Assembly (NCBI GenBank): GCA_018398765.1
Contig: JAHBMJ010000817.1
Location: 1 to 40,240, forward strand
Origin: Chromera velia
Lineage: Eukaryota > Sar > Chromeraceae
Length of the DNA stretch: 40,240 nucleotides
Reading direction: 5' to 3'
Every line of letters starts with the position of its first letter. Position 1 is the stretch's first letter. Under the pieces are notes generated by a model, which saw only the letters and a list, made by a program, of their open reading frames with translations, made no database searches and was not told the origin of the DNA. The position numbers were made by a program, and so were the translations under genes. Positions 31,101 to 40,240 of this stretch are shown one piece after another.

Positions 31101-31312
31101 GGCCGACAGCACACGCAGTTCACCCAACTGCACAGAGACAAACTCCCAATCCCCCATCTCGTAGAGGTGTGCCGAGCTTTTTGTCCCAACCGAAGAAAAA
31201 GAACTTGTCTCCGTCCAGAAAGTCACCTCGAAAGCCCGCAAGTTCAACAAGAGCATTCCGGTTTCGAGACTTCAAAGGACCCTTCAGAGGGCCCCCCTAT
31301 AAGAAGGAATGA
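28178..31312 (+). CDS. USP-family ubiquitin C-terminal hydrolase with N-terminal CPHG zinc motif
   Basis: N-terminal exon from ATG 28178: two Cys/His motifs (CPHGKVQRSACDTC and CPHGLNRALCQTPEC), then a helical segment. The catalytic domain from about 29138 has the Cys box NIQNACFANAAFQLL (Cys codon 29284-29286), the family block CSHEFMITVLDLI, finger-like Cys pairs (CIETCDC, CRNPDC), the His box SGHFFAFARR (His codon 30163-30165), VVFDDDVLPV and SLLLYER. These match peptidase C19. The C-terminus is acidic, then basic and Ser/Pro-rich. Two in-frame TAGs (29116, 30911) are avoided by phase-consistent introns: 28946-29137, and 30852-31010 with acceptor CTTCCAACAG. A third intron, about 30572-30653, explains the frame change after the catalytic domain. 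The junction between the N-terminal exon and the exon starting at 28833 is unresolved. Role: removal of ubiquitin from proteins. Confidence 0.78.
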
Positions 31313-33700
31313 AAGAAGAATGAAAAGAGCGAGCAGGCTGTTTCGGTGTAGATGCAGGGGAGAGTTTGTGGCGGTGTGTGGGCTAGTGTGTGGGTGGGTT
31401 TGCAAGACAGGTCAGGGTGCAAAATTCGGTTAAAACCATGCATGGACTTGTGACGAAAGGAAGAGGATGGACAGAAGGGAAGCAAAGATGCCATTGAAAA
31501 GAGGAGCAAAGACGCTTTCTCCCTGCGAGACAGAAAGCAGCAGGCTCTCTCCCATTGCATCAATGGATGCTCTCTCCCTGCGAGACAGAAGGCACTGGCT
31601 CTCAGCTAGGGATCGGCCAGGCTTTTGGACGGTTGGGGTTTTCTAATCTTTGTTTGTTTGTTTGTTTTCCCTTTTGCTTCTTGTAATATTTTGAATCCCC
31701 CCTTTCGTTTCTTTCCCAATACTTCTTCGTTTTGTGTGGGGGGATTGAGCGATGCATGGGAGGGGAATAGAAGGAAGGTACATGCCTACATGCATGCATC
31801 ATGCACCCAGAAGAATGCATGCTGATCGAATTGCATGAGCCGATCGAGAGGCCGAGCTGGGCAGAAATGAAGTGCATGAGAGGAATTATGAATAAGCTCT
31901 CTCTGGGGCCCTTCCTTTCTTTCTGTACGTATGTGCTAGTGGCATGCACGCACGCGATCATGGTCGAATTGATAAGCGGTCGATCAGTCAGTGCCTCTTC
32001 TTCCTTTCCCCTAGGTTCTCTATTACTTCTCACGTAGACAGGGTGGATCTGCGAACGTAAAGCCTTATCTGTCCCTCTTTTCTTCTCCCCCGATGTTCAC
32101 TTCTCCCTTCATTTTTTTTTTTTTTGAAAAAGGAGACAGAAAAAAAAATTGAAGGCCGGTCGGTCCTGCAGAAAGTTTCGTTCTTCCTCCCTCCCCCAAA
32201 GAAAACTACAAAGAAAAGAAAAAGTGCAACGCCAGTCAAATGCCAGTCACTCAAAAGGATAAATTGAAAGATGGGCAGAAAGAGGATTTTTTTACTGGTA
32301 TGGGTCTCTTTTTTTCGATCATTGTGTGTTTCTCGATCCGTCCCTTAATTTTCTTTCGAGAGCTCTCGATCTCTTCTCCTCCATTCAAGGCCTGCATGGG
32401 TTGGGATTGGAATTGGAAGGAACGCCAAACACACCGGATCGATCGAAGTTTGATCGATTGACGTGGCCGGCCTGCCTGAGGTCTTTGCTTTTTTTTTAGT
32501 TGAGCTCGATCCGTTGCGGTGGCTCCTGAACGGTTTTTCCTTTCTTGTGCATTATGGCTTGTTCTCCCCTCCCCTCTCTCTCTTTTTCTGTCTTCCTTCG
32601 AATGTTTCATCCTTTTTGTCCTTTCTTTCTCTCGTTTTTTGTTGTCTTTTTTTCTTCTTTCCCTCTTTTTTTCCCCCTTTCTTTCTCCTTTTCTTCATTT
32701 CCTCTGAATATCCTCTGTCGTTTCTGTCCATCTGCCCGTGTAAAAAACCACGTCGGGCATTGCGGTATAAGATTGCATTCAAGTACCCTTGAATGAATGA
32801 ATGAGTGAATGAATGAATGAATTCGAATCAAATTAATGCATGCTGAGTGAAAATGGTTCTAATCGATCACGGCCCAAAGAACGGCCCGGTGTCTCTCTTC
32901 TCCCGCTCTTCTCTTCTCTTCTGCTATCTCTTCTGGCTTCGTCTGCCTCTCGCCTGCGCATATAACCGCATGAGTTTGGGACCAACCACCGTATGTCAAT
33001 GCCTGTATGTCCCCCATACACACATATTCTTCCAGCGCGATGGCTGCGCGAGCGTGTTCCCCACTTCCTTCGAGTCTCTGTATCGGACGCTCTCATCGGT
33101 CAAACATATGCAATAACATTTCTAAGTATACATTTACAAGGCACTGCCAGAAGCTCATGCACGGCAGTGGTAGAGAGAGAAAGAGGGGCTCGACTATAGG
33201 GGTACGACTGTACGCAATTTTCAATTCGTCAATTTTTCTGAATAAAAAAAAGACACAGTGTTTATCTACTTCATCTTGTTATTAAATTGTTGTGATTTCA
33301 ATTTATCTACTAGTTGATTAAAGTTTAATTTGATTAACTTTTTTTTTTAATTAAGGCTAGTTTTAAGGCGGTCAATCTAGGTCAAAGATATATTATGATA
33401 TTAAAGACTCGATCAGTAGTAGTATATTCTTTCTTCATTTCTGAAGACTTCTGTGTTATTTGTGTTTCTCCCAATGGTGGCTTAATTAGGATTAATTAGA
33501 TATAATTACAATAATAGAATCTATACTGTGTATTGTAATCTAGATTATGACGTATAACGCTGGCATTTTATAAATAGTTTTTCTTAAATTTCTTTTAGAT
33601 TTGTTACTGGAAAGTGAAGCTTTAGCGTACATCATGCATATTACAGTACTCGAACTGATATAGTTTTGAGGATTCACAAATGTATGTAAACGTTCTCTAA
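31313..33700. other. Long intergenic stretch, no supported gene
   Basis: It holds a duplicated phrase, CTCTCCCTGCGAGACAGAA, at about 31517 and 31570; TGCATGC motifs near 31790 and 31817; T-rich and pyrimidine-rich blocks at 32560-32705; a (GAAT)n tract at about 32791-32822; and AT-rich DNA from 33230 to 33700. The ORFs in the pyrimidine block are Phe/Ser/Leu-rich artefacts. No RNA gene is recognised. Confidence 0.5.
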
Positions 33701-33701
33701 C

Positions 33702-33845
33702 ATGAATGAACGTGAAATAGCCTCAAACTTGCAAGTGTTCGACTTCTCCGTCAGCCCCAACCGACGCAACAAAATTCTCTCCCTGGCTTCCACTGTGATC
33801 CCCAGGAAGGACCAGACGCCGCAGGCTCGCCTCGCCACCCTTTGA
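33702..33845 (+). CDS. 47-aa small ORF in a GC island
   Basis: ATG 33702 to TGA 33845 encodes 47 residues beginning MNEREIASNLQVFDFSVSPN and ending TPQARLATL. It sits as a GC-rich, codon-like island in AT-rich flanks, which argues for selection or for a relic exon. No family is recognised and splice sites are unclear. The minus strand is also partly open. Confidence 0.35.
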   Translation: MNEREIASNLQVFDFSVSPNRRNKILSLASTVIPRKDQTPQARLATL

Positions 33846-34054
33846 ACTCAACCCGCTCGCAGGCAAATCTGCAAAATTTGAGAAGTGAAAGGAACAGGCT
33901 TTTAAAATTTGTTTGCATGTGCTCTTTCTGGGGTGTATTTAGTTCTTCTTTGCGGGGTCACCTGGCAGTGCAGATAGGGCAATCAAGTCTAGCCTACTAA
34001 GCCGGGCGGGCTGGAGTGAGAAGGAATCACAGAAGAATACACGGACGGGGAGAG
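33846..34054. other. Short spacer
   Basis: Nothing recognisable between the small ORF and the purine-rich repeat. Confidence 0.4.
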
Positions 34055-34254
34055 GAGGATAGAGGGAGAGAGAGAGAGGAAGGGGGAGGGAGAGAGGGAG
34101 GGAGAGGGAGGGGGAGAGGGAGGGGGGGGGAGAAGGAGAAAGGGAGGGAGAGAAGGAGGGGGGGGGAAGGATAGAAGGAACAGTTACGCCTGTACTTACA
34201 GCTACAGAACAGAACGTACCAACTTGAAGTTACTCCTGTCCTTACAAACGTAGG

Positions 34255-34296
<42 letters not shown>

Positions 34297-34325
34297 TACA
34301 CACACACACACACATACACACACTT
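34055..34325. repeat. (GGGA/GA)n and (CA)n microsatellites
   Basis: G/A-rich repeat at about 34055-34170, then about 65 bp of (CA)n from 34257 with CATA interruptions. On the minus strand it reads (GT)n then (CT)n, the orientation seen inside introns of minus-strand genes here. Confidence 0.9.
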
Positions 34326-34659
34326 AGGTCACAGTGTGTCTGTAGGTGAATTGTCTGAAAGAAAGACGAGGGCTCTCAAGCATGTAGTCAGTGCTGTTGC
34401 ATCGAGGGGAAATGCGCTTGCTCGAATATTACGCGCATGCAGTTTCTCCAAGGACGACACTCATTGTTTTTCAATATCATATTATGCACTTCCGATTGGA
34501 CTGGCCTGTCTTCCTTCCTGTGCGTTGTTTTGATCAGTACACGCAAACGCATGCGGGATATCGATAGATGTCTTTCGCCATTTGGCACACACTCAAGGAG
34601 ATCGAGACTGTCCCAAGAGGGGTACATGTACGTGAGGACATTCATTCAAACATTTAGGC

Positions 34660-36250
34660 TCATTCGTTCCTTTGCATGAGTTTCGATGGACCGATCTGAT
34701 CGATCGACGTGCCTTTCTTTTCCAGAAATCCCGACGCCTGCTCAGCCCCCCCCACCTCCCCCTGGGCAGAGGTCGAGGCCCCCGAATCCCCCTGCCCTTC
34801 CCCTTCTGTGTCCAGCACCGTCGCGTTCATATCCATGAGATGGTTCTCGGGGGTGATCCAGTCGAGTTGTTTGAACTGTTGGTCGGGAGGCGCCATCGTC
34901 TTCGTTTCCTCCTCCTCCTCGGGTGTGGGGGGCTGAGAAGGGTCCTCGTGGCGGCCCTCAGGACAGTCTACTTCTGATGTCTGGACGCCCTGGCCTGGGC
35001 AAGCTGCGATTTGCTCATTGAATTTCATTGTTGTTTTGGTTTTGTTTGTTTGTTTGTTTTTGTCACAGGAGGGGGATCGAAGGTGAGAAGTCCAAGATCG
35101 AATGCCGAGATCAATTGACGCACGCAATTTTGATGCATCCTGCGTGCGTCAATTGTCATAGGAGGAATGTGAGAAGTCTATCTAAGATGGAATGCAGAGA
35201 TCAAAAGTTGAGTTGAGAGGAGAAGCAGAGCTAGGTGCATTGAAATACCTTGTGTACATTTGATGGTCTCTCTGTGTTTCTGTCCAATCTTCTGATCTAT
35301 GATGTCCTTTCTCTATCTCCTTCCATTCGTCTGCATGTATCTCTTCTTCTGACGTTCTGTCTCTCTTTGTCTCTTTTTTTCTTCCTTCCTGCCTCTCTTT
35401 CCTCCTCTCTGTCTCTCAGCCGTCTGTTCGTTTATTTTCCGCAAACACCGACTTACCCACTCACTCACTCACTCACTCACTCACTCACTCACTCACTTGG
35501 TCATTTACGCACTCACTCAGTCACTCACTTATGCACGCACTGACTCACTCATTCACTCACTGACGGTTGTCCTCCTCAGTGAAGGGCCCGCTGGGAAGGG
35601 GAGGTTCCTCTGTGGGGGTCTCCTCTGGTTCTGCACATATACACAGACAGACGTATTTACAGGTGTCACTCTCTTGAACGTGAACCAGAATGCACGAAGG
35701 GGAAGCCTTTGGCATGGGCAGATGTACCACCGAGAGAGAGCATGCATGCATGCATCTGTACGGGACCTTTCGAAGAGTCCGAGCTAAACAGACCGAGGGT
35801 CCAGGTGGAATAAGACGTGCACCGGCGGGCACGGAGGATTTTTTTTGAAATTGGAAGGAGAAGAGCCAGTTCTTCATCCTTTCGCTGAATTAGACAGGTT
35901 TGCAGATGATCAGAGGGGTGGGTAGATATATATGTATTTTGCTGTATGTATATATCCTTGATTCGATTTGACTGACCTTTGGCTTTGAGTATCTGCTGTT
36001 CGTTGGCAAGGACGGACTTTCCTCTGACAGACTCCTGCACGACTTCATCGGGGGTCTCTCTGATTACTCTATCTGCGTGTAAGTGGGCTGATGATCTGCA
36101 CTAGTATCAAGTGAACTTCCTTCGCATATCGATATATACTTCCGGACTGACCTGAATGGTGTGCTTTCCAAAGGACGAGGGCACTGTGGAGAGCAGGAAG
36201 AGGGCGACCAGGAGGGGGAGTGTCCCCCTCCACACCCACTTGCGGTGCAT
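34660..36250 (-). CDS. Small secreted or membrane-anchored acidic protein
   Basis: Exons 36250-36152, 36055-35977, 35630-35565 and 35003-34660, about 195 aa. Exon 1 is a clear signal peptide or anchor: MHRKWVWRGTLPLLVALFLL then STVPSSFG. The mature part is hydrophilic and acidic (TPDEVVQESVRGKSVLANEQ; PEETPTEEPPLPSGPFTEED; PEEEEETKTMAPPDQQFKQL) and looks disordered; no domain is recognised. Junctions 2-3 and 3-4 agree in phase with good acceptors (TATGTGCAG, AATCGCAG). Junction 1-2 agrees only with a weak acceptor at 36056; the stronger ACGCAG at 36073 is out of phase, so a further exon or start may exist. Donors are GTCAGT at all three junctions. Entry into the secretory pathway is the only supported prediction. 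Confidence 0.6.
35393..35560. repeat. (CACT)n repeat next to a 5' splice site
   Basis: CACTCACT-type repeat fills the intron just below exon 35630-35565. On the sense strand the intron begins GTCAGTGAGTGAATGAGTGA, so the repeat unit (GTGAGT) mimics the donor consensus over and over. Confidence 0.85.
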
Positions 36251-40035
<3,785 letters not shown>

Positions 40036-40240
40036 CTCGGAATGCATGAAGGGGGGGAGGAAAGAACAGACGGAATCCAACGGAAGGAATTTTTCTTCAG
40101 CTCATGAATTCGTCCAATTCGGCTAAACCAACTTCCACCCACGTGATTCCCTCCCTCTCTTTCTTTCTTTCTTTCTCTCAGACTGACTCGCTCTCTCTTT
40201 CTCTTTCCCTCCGTCGCTTCCTCCCTCCCCTCCCTCCCCC
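40036..40240. other. 3' flank, pyrimidine-rich
   Basis: Sequence after the stop at 40033-40035. It becomes CT/CCCT-rich from about 40150 to the window end. No gene is seen. Confidence 0.5.

Noticed and set aside
32463-32796. Phe/Leu/Ser-rich ORFs suggesting a membrane protein
   Set aside because: They come from a TTTC/CCTT-rich block open in several frames, with no splice sites or second supporting exon.

Overview
The window looks like nuclear DNA of an intron-rich unicellular eukaryote. There are no operons or Shine-Dalgarno sites. Coding blocks are moderately GC-rich and are separated by AT-rich tracts, dinucleotide microsatellites and an assembly gap. An MscS channel with an EF-hand, caspase-family (C14) proteins, a USP deubiquitinase and many TGCATGCA palindromes together suggest an alveolate, most likely a chromerid alga such as Chromera velia. 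That assignment is an inference; no alignment was run.

Layout. 61-3014 (-): 5' part of an MscS-like mechanosensitive channel gene, with a 103-bp tandem array over one of its 3' splice sites. 5039-7410 (-): candidate exons of an unrecognised gene. 8271-11682 (+): a five-exon caspase-like protease fused to a cysteine/histidine-rich zinc-knuckle tail. 12844-15282 (-), convergent to it: a divergent caspase paralogue whose catalytic His position appears lost, directly followed by a 524-aa reading frame that alternative splicing could join to it. 15.3-19.6 kb: repeat-rich, with terminal-inverted-repeat elements, a gap, a 38-bp minisatellite and an AT-rich island. 19675-24187 (+): a low-complexity, probably nuclear protein. 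24.2-27.1 kb: AT-rich DNA with a second inverted-repeat element and a 1.4-kb foldback-like element. 27180-27800 (-): weak exon candidates. 28178-31312 (+): a USP-family deubiquitinase with an N-terminal CPHG Cys/His motif. 33702-33845 (+): an isolated small ORF. 34660-36250 (-): a small secreted or membrane-anchored acidic protein in four exons. 36914-40035 (+): an 870-aa protein with ankyrin-like segments, in two exons.

Exon models were built by eye from frame continuity, GT..AG sites and intron phase. Where several junctions agree in phase (both caspase genes, the 34.7-36.3 kb gene, the 36.9-40.0 kb gene) the models are fairly strong. Two features recur. Many inferred 5' splice sites read GTCAG(T/C/A/G) instead of GTAAGT/GTGAGT. 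Intronic microsatellites mostly read (CT)n/(GT)n on the sense strand. The caspase pair and the deubiquitinase suggest, but do not prove, a regulated-proteolysis or cell-death theme.
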